Assembly (NCBI RefSeq): GCF_020524045.1
Contig: NZ_JAIVKL010000002.1
Span: 1 to 64,000 of the forward strand
DNA from: Metabacillus litoralis
GTDB taxonomy: Bacteria > Bacillota > Bacilli > Bacillales > Bacillaceae
Direction: 5' to 3'
DNA: 64,000 bases
Below the pieces are notes generated by a model that made no database searches, was not told the DNA's origin, and was given only the letters and a program-made list of their open reading frames with translations. Below are positions 27,320 to 35,848 of the stretch, piece after piece; position 1 is the stretch's first letter, and each line of letters opens with the position of its first letter. The translations under genes were made by a program, and so were the position numbers.

Positions 27320-28150
27320 TCACTCATACTCCTTATGGTTTATAATTCTATAAGTCTTCACATAAAGATCATCTATTGAAATAAAGTGATGTGATTCCTC
27401 TTTACCTAATCCCCTTGTAGTTCCTTTGATATTTCCTATTAGATGTGGATGTCTTTTCCCAATTTCCCAGCTATAAAGTTCTCCATTAGAGTTATATCGA
27501 TCATGAAAATATGCGTACTTTCCTCTTACACAGAGACTATTTGAACCATGAAGAATTTTTGGAGTTTTGAAGGAATGAATCGTTTTGTTTATTGAATTGA
27601 CTTGAAGTAATGGAAAGTCAGTATAAGGAAATAGCCAAATTGAAGAAGAATCACCTTTACAAATAGCGTAGCAATCAACAATAAACGGTCTACCAGATAA
27701 ATCACTATGGTATTTAAAAATAGGAGTTCCTTCATAAGAAAATAGAACAAGCCCTTCAGTTGAAATACCTTCTCCAAATACTCCTTCATCGAAATAACTA
27801 ATCCAAATCCCGTCGTTGCTAACTACGATATCCTCAATACCATCTCCACAATGAAAGGAATTGCGTAATGTGCCATCAGTGTTAAAAATATAAAGATTGT
27901 CTGTTTCTCCATCATTCCGTGCGTCAGCAATTAAAAAACTGTTAAAGCTAATCCACCTAACTAAAGGATATTTACAAGTTATTCTAACGTTTGAAAGCAT
28001 GATTTGAGATTCCTTATATTGAACAATGAGGTTATTATTTTCTCTAAAAGCAACTAGTAAACCAAAATTGTCAGTCCAGTCAGCATCAAGCAACTCCATT
28101 TTACCTTTTTCAGGGTTACTCTTGTACAAAATGCTTTCAATAAATTCCAT
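27320..28150 (-). CDS. Soluble beta-propeller-like protein, 276 aa
   Basis: No signal peptide. The sequence is a series of short beta strands with recurring patterns such as 'LYIFNTDGTLRNSF', 'VLFSYEGTPIFKY' and 'DGIWISYFDEGVFG', spaced about 40-45 residues, as expected of a beta-propeller. I cannot assign a family with confidence. GAGG site 8 nt upstream. Lies in a run of minus-strand genes of unknown function (26142-28740), 30 bp after the next gene, so probably co-transcribed. Confidence 0.7.
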   Translation of the reverse strand: MEFIESILYKSNPEKGKMELLDADWTDNFGLLVAFRENNNLIVQYKESQIMLSNVRITCKYPLVRWISFNSFLIADARNDGETDNLYIFNTDGTLRNSFHCGDGIEDIVVSNDGIWISYFDEGVFGEGISTEGLVLFSYEGTPIFKYHSDLSGRPFIVDCYAICKGDSSSIWLFPYTDFPLLQVNSINKTIHSFKTPKILHGSNSLCVRGKYAYFHDRYNSNGELYSWEIGKRHPHLIGNIKGTTRGLGKEESHHFISIDDLYVKTYRIINHKEYE

Positions 28151-28182
28151 CTGTAAATCCTCTTTTCAACCATTTTTATAAA

Positions 28183-28740
28183 TTAGAATGTTTCTTTGTA
28201 TTGATTTAACATGTCATCATTATATTTCAAATTGGCTAGTAGCCTTTCCCAAAGTGTTCTTAATTCTATGTAATTCATCCTGGATAATAAATGATAATCA
28301 AGGTTTTCATCAAGATATTTTATATCAGTTAACCATATTTCTAGTAAGTCCAATGCTTCTCCATCAGAAACATCATTATTGTTTATCAAAGCTTCAAAAT
28401 CATTTGAGGATGAAATATCACTGTAAATATCAAATAACTTAGCCAATTCTTTATACTTTTCGTCATTCGGCTCAACGATTTCCATTATATGTGTTGATAA
28501 TTGTAAGCTCCCAGACATAGAAGTTAGATATTCTGCTTTTTGCTTTAAGGATAGGTCGTTGTAATTACTTACTAAACTATCTCCAAAATTATATGAATAG
28601 CTAACACCATTTTGAATTTTTTCAAACTTGGCTGTTCTTGATTCTTCTTTATTTAAAGTTAATTGTTGAAACAAGTAAATATTTACAATGAGGGATAAAC
28701 CAAATCCAATTAATACTAGTTTTTTTCTATACCTTTTCAT
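28183..28740 (-). CDS. Membrane-anchored hypothetical protein, 185 aa
   Basis: The start at 28740 (MKRYRKKLVL) is behind GGAAGGAG; the TTG six codons earlier is part of that site. One N-terminal helix (residues about 8-26) anchors a 155-residue acidic, largely helical domain without cysteines, presumably outside the cell. Resembles the many Bacillus 'N-terminal anchor plus helical bundle' proteins of unknown role. First gene of the 28740-27320 pair. Confidence 0.7.
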   Translation of the reverse strand: MKRYRKKLVLIGFGLSLIVNIYLFQQLTLNKEESRTAKFEKIQNGVSYSYNFGDSLVSNYNDLSLKQKAEYLTSMSGSLQLSTHIMEIVEPNDEKYKELAKLFDIYSDISSSNDFEALINNNDVSDGEALDLLEIWLTDIKYLDENLDYHLLSRMNYIELRTLWERLLANLKYNDDMLNQYKETF

Positions 28741-28818
28741 ATTGCGAACTCCTTCCATCTACTAAATTTTACCACATCTTATCCTATTATTGTTTAACAA
28801 ACCTAAAGGACATCTTTC

Positions 28819-28919
28819 TTAGAAAAATTCACAATCAGGTTTGAAGTGATCAATAAATGCAATTGTCTCTTCAACTAGCGGAAAATAAGAATCTGAATTC
28901 CCCAAAAAAACATGTGTAA
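28819..28919 (-). pseudogene. C-terminal remnant of an alpha/beta hydrolase
   Basis: About 33 codons with no start: 'ITHVFLGNSDSYFP' followed by 'LVEETIAFIDHFKPDCEFF' and a TAA at 28821. The pattern (hydrophobic strand, Asp, then a helix of an acetylxylan-esterase or lysophospholipase-like C-terminus) fits the end of an alpha/beta hydrolase. The 5' part is gone. The assignment is tentative. Confidence 0.35.
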
Positions 28920-28920
28920 T

Positions 28921-28945
28921 AAAAAAACTGCTTAGTAGCAGCTTT
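28921..28945 (-). terminator. Orphan terminator-like hairpin
   Basis: CTGCT-ACTA-AGCAG stem followed by seven T on the minus strand, immediately before the hydrolase remnant. No intact minus-strand gene lies close upstream of it. The region 28946-29240 shows nothing else convincing. Confidence 0.5.
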
Positions 28946-29240
28946 TTAAAGACCCAACATTAGTTCATATAATTCAATGCTAGAAAACATTAGAGAGTAT
29001 TCTCAGCTATTGGTTCAAATAATTTTATTAAAAAGCGATATTTAGTTACCTCATCATTTATTTATTATTCATGCGAATTGACAAAGGTAAAGTTTCATAT
29101 TAAAGATACTTACTGCTTTCTTCATGTTCAACATTAAAGTTAGAGAAGTGACACATAATATCACTAAAATCGTAAATAATACGAACGGTATTCTTATATT
29201 TTTAAGTTCAATATATTCCACATTACAAGGAGTTAAAGAA

Positions 29241-29465
29241 ATGGAAAACATCGATCATGCTGTTCATATAGGTGAGTTAATTGCTGTGTCTAAAGTTTTT
29301 CAATTAAATCCTTTTCAAATGATCACATTACTAGAAAAGGATGAAATGGAGGTATTTGAAAATAAGGACTCTTTTTTAGAAAAATACGGCAAGAAGGAAA
29401 CGTATGACGAATTAGAAGATTGGTGTGAGTTAAATAATGGGAAAATTTTCACTAAAACAAGATAA
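29241..29465 (+). CDS. Small acidic cytosolic protein, 74 aa
   Basis: The true start is the ATG at 29241, behind AAGGAG at 8 nt; an open frame continues upstream from 29124 without a ribosome binding site. Sequence: a helical N-terminus 'HIGELIAVSKVF', then an acidic helix and a C-terminal 'ELEDWCELNNGKIF'. Not recognised. Monocistronic. Confidence 0.65.
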   Translation: MENIDHAVHIGELIAVSKVFQLNPFQMITLLEKDEMEVFENKDSFLEKYGKKETYDELEDWCELNNGKIFTKTR

Positions 29466-29628
29466 AAAGTGATTAGGAAATAATTCATTGATAAAGCTGT
29501 TAATGGCAGTGGTAGACAAGTATATTAATCAACCTATTCTTCTTTAGCAAAATAGTCACTATCATCTTTTTCTTCTCTTCCTCATACCATGGAAGATCAC
29601 TATCAAACCATCAACAGTCCCATTAGTT

Positions 29629-30264
29629 TCACAACTTATTAATCCTTTTTTGCTCTTGCTTTAGCAAATGATTGTATTTCATAAACTTTCCTAGATCATT
29701 CAAATGTTTTGCAAAATATCTAGCTTTATAAAATTTATTGAAAGAATCCTCCTCATTTTCAATTGCACTAAACGCTGTCTCTAAATCTGTATTGTTTCTT
29801 AACCACTTTAATCCATCATTTAAAAAAGACGTTTTAACATCGTTTATAACTTCTATAAGATTAGAGCCATCTGGTTCAATCCACCAAATATCATTTCGTT
29901 CTTTTTCAGCACGGTGATCAATATGATTGATATACTTTGATTGATCAATATTACAATGTAAGTTTTTTTGTAAATGACACTGAAGGTATTTTGGAAACAA
30001 TTCACCGTTAGTACCAACTTTTATATCGTCATCCTCTGGGGGAATAAAGTCATAATAGATTCCTAAAACAACATGGATAGACATAGGAGACCAACCCGTA
30101 ACATCTGAAAAATACTTCCCAACAGCAGTTATGTCCATCACCCAAATGCACTGATCAATCCATGCCCAATTGTGTCTAGTATTAACTTTATTAAATCCTG
30201 TTTCCTTTAATGTAGGAGACAGAGTTTTTCTAATTATTTTATTTATGTCAGGAGACCCGATCAT
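29629..30264 (-). CDS. DUF4304-like protein, 211 aa
   Basis: Start at 30264 (MIGSPDINKII) has AAGGAGG at 6-8 nt; the frame is open further upstream but without a site. It resembles the DUF4304 group: 'LKETGFNKVNTRHNWAWIDQCIWVMDITAVG', a strand-rich centre and a helical C-terminus. Members are often found near toxin or polymorphic immunity loci, but no such partner is visible here. Soluble, cytosolic. Confidence 0.65.
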   Translation of the reverse strand: MIGSPDINKIIRKTLSPTLKETGFNKVNTRHNWAWIDQCIWVMDITAVGKYFSDVTGWSPMSIHVVLGIYYDFIPPEDDDIKVGTNGELFPKYLQCHLQKNLHCNIDQSKYINHIDHRAEKERNDIWWIEPDGSNLIEVINDVKTSFLNDGLKWLRNNTDLETAFSAIENEEDSFNKFYKARYFAKHLNDLGKFMKYNHLLKQEQKRINKL

Positions 30265-30556
30265 CTTCATCCTCCTTGTCATGTGTCTATTTCTTATTAT
30301 TGGTGCTCCCCTAAAACCTCTTTTTAAAATGATCTCAACATGTATCTCTATATCCCTCACTGTTAACTTTTATTTTTCAGAGTAACAAACTTAACCTTCT
30401 TGCTCATTTTAAAATACTTGATAGGTTCTACTTTCTTCTTTCTTAAAGATAAGGATTAAATCTACCAACGCTCATAAGTATGATTTTCTACACTCTCCCC
30501 AGATTCCCCAAAAAAGTGATGAATGGTTCCATAACAAGCTTTCAGAAGTGCAAGAA

Positions 30557-30577
30557 ATGAACATGAACATGAACATG
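30557..30577 (+). repeat. Short ATGAAC tandem repeat
   Basis: Three consecutive ATGAAC units plus ATG, 60 bp before the ferritin-like gene start. It could be slippage-prone DNA between promoter and gene. The rest of 30265-30637 shows no gene. Confidence 0.6.
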
Positions 30578-30637
30578 CACAACAGCCTATGCTATAAGCA
30601 TAAGATAAGTTAATAGTGAAACATAAGGAGGAAAATC

Positions 30638-31549
30638 ATGAATCCAAATCAATATTTATATTATTATGGTCCATCGTATACTGATTATGATCGGATAACA
30701 AATGACATTCAACTTGTTAATGATATTCAAAAAGCAATTAATGGAGAATACAGTGCTATAAATTGTTATGAGAAGTTAGCCAAGGATGCACCTACAAAAG
30801 AAGAAAAAAACCAAATACTTGAGATACAAAGAGATGAAAAACGTCATTTAGAAGAGTTTAGCAAGATCTATATCAATTTAACAGGCAGACAGCCATCTTA
30901 TAAGATCATCGAACAATGTCCAGACCAATATAGAACAGGAATAGAATTTGCTCTAAAAGATGAACAAAAAACAGTTGATTTTTATTTAGATATAGCTGAT
31001 AATGCACAAGATCCTCTTATTAAAGGCAAATTTAGGAGAGCAGCCGCAGATGAACAAAATCACGCTGTGTGGTTTTTGTTTTTATTTCAAAAAAATTCAA
31101 ACGAAAGCTATCGACAGGTTGAAAAATATGGTGCTAAAGGGGCATTAAATTCGACTACATTGGAATTACCACAAATGTTGATTTATGCTCTTCAGGATGA
31201 ATACCTAGCACAAGCAAGATATGATAATATTCTAGCTACCTTTGGAAATATTCGCACATTTACTGCAATAAAGGAAGCAGAACTTAGACATATAAATGCA
31301 TTATTACCCCTTTTTGATCGTTATCAAGTGCCGTTACCTGAAGAAAAATCACAGTTATTCATAACTACACCAGAAAGTATTAAGGCAGCATTCGCTGCTG
31401 GTGTTCAAGGGGAAATAGAAAATGTATCTATGTATGAAAAATTCCTATCATTTAATATTCCTAACAACTTGAGAACAGTTTTTACACAGCTTCGTAATGC
31501 CTCTTTAAATCATCTTTCAGCGTTTGAAAGAGGTCTTGCCAGAGTTTAG
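30638..31549 (+). CDS. Double ferritin-like protein: rubrerythrin-type plus DUF2202-type domain
   Basis: 303 aa. After a Tyr-rich start come two four-helix modules. Residues about 30-160 have the di-iron pattern 'GEYSAINCYEKLA ... EIQRDEKRHLEEF' and a second pair 'ALKDEQKTVDFYLDIA ... AADEQNHAVWFLF'. Residues about 180-303 read 'ALQDEYLAQARYDNI ... IKEAELRHINALLPLFDRYQVPLP', as in DUF2202. The Glu/His ligands are kept in both. A role in iron or peroxide handling is likely; the tyrosines and small genome context would also suit a spore protein. AAGGAGG site; strong terminator. Confidence 0.8.
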   Translation: MNPNQYLYYYGPSYTDYDRITNDIQLVNDIQKAINGEYSAINCYEKLAKDAPTKEEKNQILEIQRDEKRHLEEFSKIYINLTGRQPSYKIIEQCPDQYRTGIEFALKDEQKTVDFYLDIADNAQDPLIKGKFRRAAADEQNHAVWFLFLFQKNSNESYRQVEKYGAKGALNSTTLELPQMLIYALQDEYLAQARYDNILATFGNIRTFTAIKEAELRHINALLPLFDRYQVPLPEEKSQLFITTPESIKAAFAAGVQGEIENVSMYEKFLSFNIPNNLRTVFTQLRNASLNHLSAFERGLARV

Positions 31550-31580
31550 CTAATTGTTTACAAAATTATATTAAGTCTAT

Positions 31581-31616
31581 AAAAAACAGAAGAGCATTTC
31601 TCTCCTTCTGTTTTTT
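31581..31616 (+). terminator. Terminator of the ferritin-like gene
   Basis: AAAAAACAGAAG pairs with CTTCTGTTTTTT across a 12-nt loop, 32 bp after the stop. Confidence 0.85.
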
Positions 31617-31769
31617 ACTTTATTCACATCTATTAATATCCAGAAATTTTTTCCAACATATATAAAGTTTTACCTTACTACATATCTTTATTGAGTTTTT
31701 CAACATTCTCTTGTATAATACCTAGTATATCAATAGGAATTAACGACATAGAGATCAGGAGGAACTTAT

Positions 31770-31946
31770 ATGGGTTTTATAAAATCATTATTTACTGAAA
31801 AATGTCCTATATGCCATAAAGAGTTGGTTTCAGATAAAACAAACTTTTTGAGCAATATTGTTATAAAATCATGTCCAGAAAATCATTTCAAAAAAGAGTT
31901 TCATCCTGCTCTTGAAACATATATAGAGAGTAAAAAAATTAGTTGA
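31770..31946 (+). CDS. Small zinc-ribbon-like protein, 58 aa
   Basis: AGGAGG six bases before the ATG at 31770. The 58-aa product has CPICHKE near the N-terminus and a further '[13 protein letters not shown]', i.e. Cys-X2-Cys and Cys/His spaced as for one zinc site. It overlaps the convergent TauE gene by 8 bp at the 3' ends. Small zinc-ribbon proteins of this kind are common in Bacillus; no function is known. Confidence 0.65.
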   Translation: MGFIKSLFTEKCPICHKELVSDKTNFLSNIVIKSCPENHFKKEFHPALETYIESKKIS

Positions 31947-32721
31947 ATAAAATATCTGACCAGATCTTAATAGACGTACCTAATATTAATAATGCCAAAA
32001 TCCATTGTAGGATTTTGGTATTTATTTTTTTTCCAACAAAAGCACCAAGAGGTGAAGCAATTAAGCTTGCAACGATCATGATAGATGCAGGGTAGTAAAG
32101 CACCTGATCTGTAGTAATCTTTCCAATTGTCGCTCCAATAGAAGATATAAATGTAATAGCTAAAGAAGTAGCGATTGTCATTCTCGTTGGAATTTTCAAT
32201 ACAACAAGCATAATTGGTACAAGAATGAATGCACCTGCAGCACCAACAATACCTGCTCCAATCCCTACGATAAGTGCAAGAGACGCAGCAAGCCATTTGT
32301 TATACGTTACTTGATCAAGTGGAATATCATCAATTCCTTTTTTAGGGATAAACATCATTACAACAGCAATGATAGCCAATACTCCATATACTATATTTAT
32401 CCCTTCCTCTGTCATAAGCCTTGATCCATAGCTACCAATAAAGCTTCCGATTAAAATAGCTCCACCCATATACAATATCAACTGTTTATTTAAGTATCCA
32501 CCTTTTCGATAGCTCCATACACCACTTATAGAGGCGAAAAAAACTTGAAAAGCTGTTATGCCAGAAACTTCATGTGCACTAAAAGCAATAATTCCAAATA
32601 ATGGTGGGATGTATAATAACATTGGAAAATTAATAATGGAACCACCAACACCAACCATTCCAGAAATGAAAGAGCCTACAAATCCTATTAGAAATATAAC
32701 TACAATAAATGCACCCTCCAC
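31939..32721 (-). CDS. yrkJ: TauE/SafE-family sulfite (sulfur oxyanion) exporter
   Basis: 260-aa, eight-helix TSUP-family membrane protein. It opens with '[18 protein letters not shown]' and repeats the motif as '[18 protein letters not shown]', the two family signatures. GTG start at 32721 behind GGAGG. It is the last gene of a five-gene minus-strand sulfur operon and is expected to export sulfite or thiosulfate produced by the upstream persulfide enzymes. The gene order matches B. subtilis yrkF-yrkH-yrkI-yrkJ. Confidence 0.85.
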   Translation of the reverse strand: MEGAFIVVIFLIGFVGSFISGMVGVGGSIINFPMLLYIPPLFGIIAFSAHEVSGITAFQVFFASISGVWSYRKGGYLNKQLILYMGGAILIGSFIGSYGSRLMTEEGINIVYGVLAIIAVVMMFIPKKGIDDIPLDQVTYNKWLAASLALIVGIGAGIVGAAGAFILVPIMLVVLKIPTRMTIATSLAITFISSIGATIGKITTDQVLYYPASIMIVASLIASPLGAFVGKKINTKILQWILALLILGTSIKIWSDILFN

Positions 32722-32778
32722 ACTTATACTCCTCCATCTAATAAGAAGGATAGCTGTTAACTACCCTCCTTATATTCT

Positions 32779-33009
32779 CTATCCTTTTTTTAACCAAAAT
32801 TTAAAAACACCGTTTTCTTCTTCATCCTTTAATAAATCATGTCCACCTGACTTTACCCATGCTGTTAAATCGTTTTTTGCACCTTTATCAGTTGCATGAA
32901 TTTCTAAAATATCTCCTGAACTTAAATGATCCATCTCTTTTTTTGTCCGTACAATTGGCATAGGACATGCTAGTCCTTTACAATCTAATACTTTAGTTGC
33001 TTCCATCAT
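32779..33009 (-). CDS. yrkI: TusA/SirA-family sulfurtransferase
   Basis: 76 aa, a single TusA domain that carries sulfane sulfur on the cysteine of 'GLACPMPIVRTKKEM'. Partner proteins are the rhodaneses and DsrE-like protein of the same operon. The AAGGAGG site precedes two adjacent ATG codons; either may serve. It is a close paralogue of the N-terminal half of the 34620 gene. 11 bp from the MBL-rhodanese gene. Confidence 0.88.
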   Translation of the reverse strand: MMEATKVLDCKGLACPMPIVRTKKEMDHLSSGDILEIHATDKGAKNDLTAWVKSGGHDLLKDEEENGVFKFWLKKG

Positions 33010-33020
33010 GTGAATCCTCC

Positions 33021-34157
33021 TTAGCGAACTGCACAGCGGTTTGGTCCAATCTCCATTTCACGCTGCTTCTCCTCTTCAGGAATGTCTTTCCCCATATTTG
33101 TTTCTCTTATTTCTTGATATGAATTAGGTTGAGGAGGAAGATTCTCGGTTACTGTTTTTCTAAATTCATGTTCATCTGTGATATTTAACCCATGGTTTTT
33201 ATGATATAACGTACTTAGCTTTTCAGAAATGCTTCCATCAGTATTCATCTCTCCTATCCCCATAAAATGGGCTGGTAAGACTAGTAAGTCATCAGAAAGT
33301 TCCTTGTAACGCTCATATAAGGTCGCTCTTAAATCACCAACCCAATCCTCAGCTTTCCCTGCTAAATCAGGGCGGCCAATTGAATCAATAAATAAGATAT
33401 CACCTGTCAATAAATACTGATCTTCAATGATGAAAGATGTGCTTCCAATTGTATGTCCTGGAGAATAGAGGGCTTTAATCGTTGCATGCCCTACCGTGTA
33501 TTCATCACCATCATTTATTACCTCATAGTTGAATGTAACTTCGTTTGCATCTTTTGGAGGAAGGTAATACTTTGCATCAAGTTTATCTGCAAGCTTTCTA
33601 CCTCCTGATATATGATCAGCATGTAAATGTGTATCAAGGACATGAGAAAGTTTAATATCATGTTTTTTTATAAAGGTTTCATAAGGTTCTAGCATCCTAC
33701 TTGTATCAATTACAGCTCCCACTCCGTTTGAAATAATCAAATAGGATAAACACCCCTTACCTATACGTACAAACTGGTAAAGCTCTCCCCCATTCTTTAG
33801 CTCTCCAATTTTTATAGGCTCTAAATGCTCACTCCAAGCCTTCATACCTCCTGCTACAGAGTAAACATCCGTAAACCCAGCTTCTGTTATTTGTTGAGCT
33901 ACAAACTCTGAGGATCCACCCTTTGCGCACACAACATAAATTTCCTTACTTTTTGGTAATTTATCTACTATAGAATCGACTCCTTCTAATAATTCAAAAT
34001 AAGGAGTATTGATGATTTCAATGTTTTTACCTTCTATTTTCCAATCGTCAAAATCGTCGGTATTTCTTGCATCTATAATAAATAAATCTTCATGATTTAA
34101 CACTTTTTTCGCCAACTCTTTGACAGTTATCGTTTTAACTTCAGTTTCAAGCACCAT
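33021..34157 (-). CDS. yrkH: Rhodanese plus metallo-beta-lactamase protein (persulfide dioxygenase-like)
   Basis: 378 aa. An N-terminal rhodanese domain (about 10-115) has the active-site Cys77 in 'VCAKGGSSE'. A C-terminal MBL-fold domain (about 120-320) has THLHADH (177-182) and further metal ligands at 'GHTIGS' and 'LTGD'. It probably oxidises persulfide to sulfite. The domain order is the reverse of staphylococcal CstB, which has MBL first. The GGGAGG site is strong. It sits between the DsrE-like and TusA genes. Confidence 0.87.
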   Translation of the reverse strand: MVLETEVKTITVKELAKKVLNHEDLFIIDARNTDDFDDWKIEGKNIEIINTPYFELLEGVDSIVDKLPKSKEIYVVCAKGGSSEFVAQQITEAGFTDVYSVAGGMKAWSEHLEPIKIGELKNGGELYQFVRIGKGCLSYLIISNGVGAVIDTSRMLEPYETFIKKHDIKLSHVLDTHLHADHISGGRKLADKLDAKYYLPPKDANEVTFNYEVINDGDEYTVGHATIKALYSPGHTIGSTSFIIEDQYLLTGDILFIDSIGRPDLAGKAEDWVGDLRATLYERYKELSDDLLVLPAHFMGIGEMNTDGSISEKLSTLYHKNHGLNITDEHEFRKTVTENLPPQPNSYQEIRETNMGKDIPEEEKQREMEIGPNRCAVR

Positions 34158-34217
34158 GTTAACCTCCCTAACTTTTTAAACAAACAAATAATTTGTGCTT
34201 AGGTGATTTCAATTTGA

Positions 34218-34607
34218 TTAAAAAGTTAACGTAACATCTGCGTCTTGTGCAAATGTTAAAAATGTTACAGCTCCCCCTACATCGATACCTTCTACAAATT
34301 GTTCTTTTTCTAAGCTCATAACATCCATTGTCATTTGACAAGCTATCATCTTTACACCCATTTCACCTGCCATAGAAACTAATTCATCTACAGGTGGAAC
34401 ATTTGCTTTTTTAAACCCTTCTTGAAAATGCTCTTTTCCAGCTGGTAAGGCTAAGTTTTTATGTGCTTCATTATGAATTAAATTTAACCCCTCAAAAGTA
34501 AAAAAAATACCTACTTCAGCATCTGTAGCAGCGGCTGCTGTTGCAATATTGAAAACTTTATATGCATCGAACATCCCACCATTTGCAGCAATAATAGCAA
34601 CTTTCAT
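34218..34607 (-). CDS. DsrE/DsrF-like sulfur-relay protein
   Basis: 129 aa. Features: 'ANGGMFDAYKVFNIATAAAATDAEVGIFFTFEGL', 'VKMIACQMTMDVM' with the single conserved Cys as likely sulfur carrier, and a hydrophobic C-terminus. It resembles B. subtilis YrkE-like proteins but shorter. AAGGAGG site; 12 bp after the TusA-rhodanese gene, 60 bp before the MBL gene. Confidence 0.82.
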   Translation of the reverse strand: MKVAIIAANGGMFDAYKVFNIATAAAATDAEVGIFFTFEGLNLIHNEAHKNLALPAGKEHFQEGFKKANVPPVDELVSMAGEMGVKMIACQMTMDVMSLEKEQFVEGIDVGGAVTFLTFAQDADVTLTF

Positions 34608-34619
34608 TCTTGTTCCTCC

Positions 34620-35192
34620 TTAGTCATTTTTATCAATAGGGCCTTGCCATTCCATCATCCCAGGAACAACATTTTTTACATTAGTAAACCCTTTTTCCGT
34701 GAGTTTTTGTGCAGCAAAATCACTACGACTTCCAGTTCTACAAATAATATGGATATTTTCGGCATGATTTAATTCTTCAAATCGTTCTTCTAGTTCTCCT
34801 AGTGGTAAATTGATAGATCCAGGAATATGACCAAAAGCATATTCAGCTGGTTCTCTAACATCAAATACTGTTATGTTTTCGTTTCCATTTAGGCGATTTA
34901 GCAATTCTTCTAAATTGACCACGTTGGGGTGTGTCGATTCAGATTTTTCTTCCTCAGCACTCGCCTTTCGAAGGTAATGTTTCAGAACATCCCCTTCTTC
35001 AACTGTTCCTAAATATTGGTGTCCCGTGCTATCGGCCCAAGCTCTAATATCAGATGTAGATCCTTTATCAGTTGCCTGTATCTCCATTACCTGACCCGGA
35101 TCAAGTGCAGTCATTTCTTTCTTTGTTTTTACAATAGGCATAGGACATGCTAAGCCTTTCGCATCTAAGACCTTATTCACTGTTACTTCCAT
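34620..35192 (-). CDS. yrkF: TusA-rhodanese fusion sulfurtransferase
   Basis: 190 aa: an N-terminal TusA domain (Cys16 in 'GLACPMPIVKTKKEM') joined by an acidic linker to a rhodanese domain with 'DVREPAEYAFGHIPGS' and the Cys151 loop CRTGSRS. It shuttles sulfane sulfur to the other operon proteins, like CstA in staphylococci. First gene of the operon with a GGAGG site. The adjacent CsoR-type repressor (YrkD/CstR) expected at this end is absent. Confidence 0.9.
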   Translation of the reverse strand: MEVTVNKVLDAKGLACPMPIVKTKKEMTALDPGQVMEIQATDKGSTSDIRAWADSTGHQYLGTVEEGDVLKHYLRKASAEEEKSESTHPNVVNLEELLNRLNGNENITVFDVREPAEYAFGHIPGSINLPLGELEERFEELNHAENIHIICRTGSRSDFAAQKLTEKGFTNVKNVVPGMMEWQGPIDKND

Positions 35193-35329
35193 CCAAGTGC
35201 CTCCTATTTAGCAACATATATTCATTGACCTACTTACAGTCTCAAAAAGCATACAAGTCATTATTAGAATTAGTTGTTTCCTAATAATTATGTCTTTTAC
35301 TTTTATCCATTTAAAATAATTATTCATCA

Positions 35330-35349
35330 CATTGATTCTTAGATCAATG
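35330..35349. promoter_or_regulatory. Inverted repeat upstream of the sulfur operon
   Basis: CATTGAT-N6-ATCAATG, a perfect 7-bp dyad, lies about 140 bp before the yrkF-like start. It is not the GC-rich site expected for CstR/CsoR-family repressors. Its regulator is unknown. Confidence 0.35.
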
Positions 35350-35406
35350 TATTACTAAGGAGTGAATTTAACGAATTAAAAAATAATCATAATAATCAAT
35401 TTTGCC

Positions 35407-35838
35407 GGAAGTGCTAACTTCAGCTGAAAGTTTGAGAAGATTGGATGAAAATCCAGTTAAAAGAGGTAAGCATATAACCTTCGCAAATTGAAGTATACTT
35501 ATTCTATTGAGGAAACGATAATAAACAATAGCAAATTAATAGTTCAAACGTTTGAAGATATGAGTAAAAGAATTTAATATAGCTTCAATGTAAGTGAATT
35601 AGAGCTGAATGATTCATACTTCCTAGCTAATGCACGTTTTAAACCACAATAAAATACTTACTTGTAATTTAGGCAAATGATCTCGTGGATGATACTTAAA
35701 AAAGTCGTTATGTTAAACGAATTTTAAAATTTGAGTTGGTTTTTGAGTAGACCACTTCCTTGTATTAAATTTTTTTATGGGTATTAGGCTTGTTCACTCT
35801 AGCTTTAGCTTCTGAATTCGCTGAATATTTTAAATCCT
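35407..35838 (+). pseudogene. Decayed coding sequence, family unknown
   Basis: Several short protein-like stretches on the plus strand are broken by stops and shifts. They include 'PEVLTSAESLRRLDENP', 'ELELNDSYFLANARF', and near the end 'LGLFTLALASEFAEYF', which is only open if one base is shifted. None has a ribosome binding site. It reads as the ruin of one or two genes between the yrk operon and the STAS gene. Confidence 0.35.
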
Positions 35839-35848
35839 AGTATTTCAT

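Noticed and set aside
29069-29251. 60-codon minus-strand frame with a hydrophobic segment
   Set aside because: Lies antisense to the start region of the real 29241 gene and has no ribosome binding site of its own.
35193-35400. Search for a CstR/CsoR operator or repressor gene upstream of the sulfur operon
   Set aside because: No GC-rich dyad of that kind and no CsoR-like coding sequence; only the AT-rich CATTGAT dyad was found.
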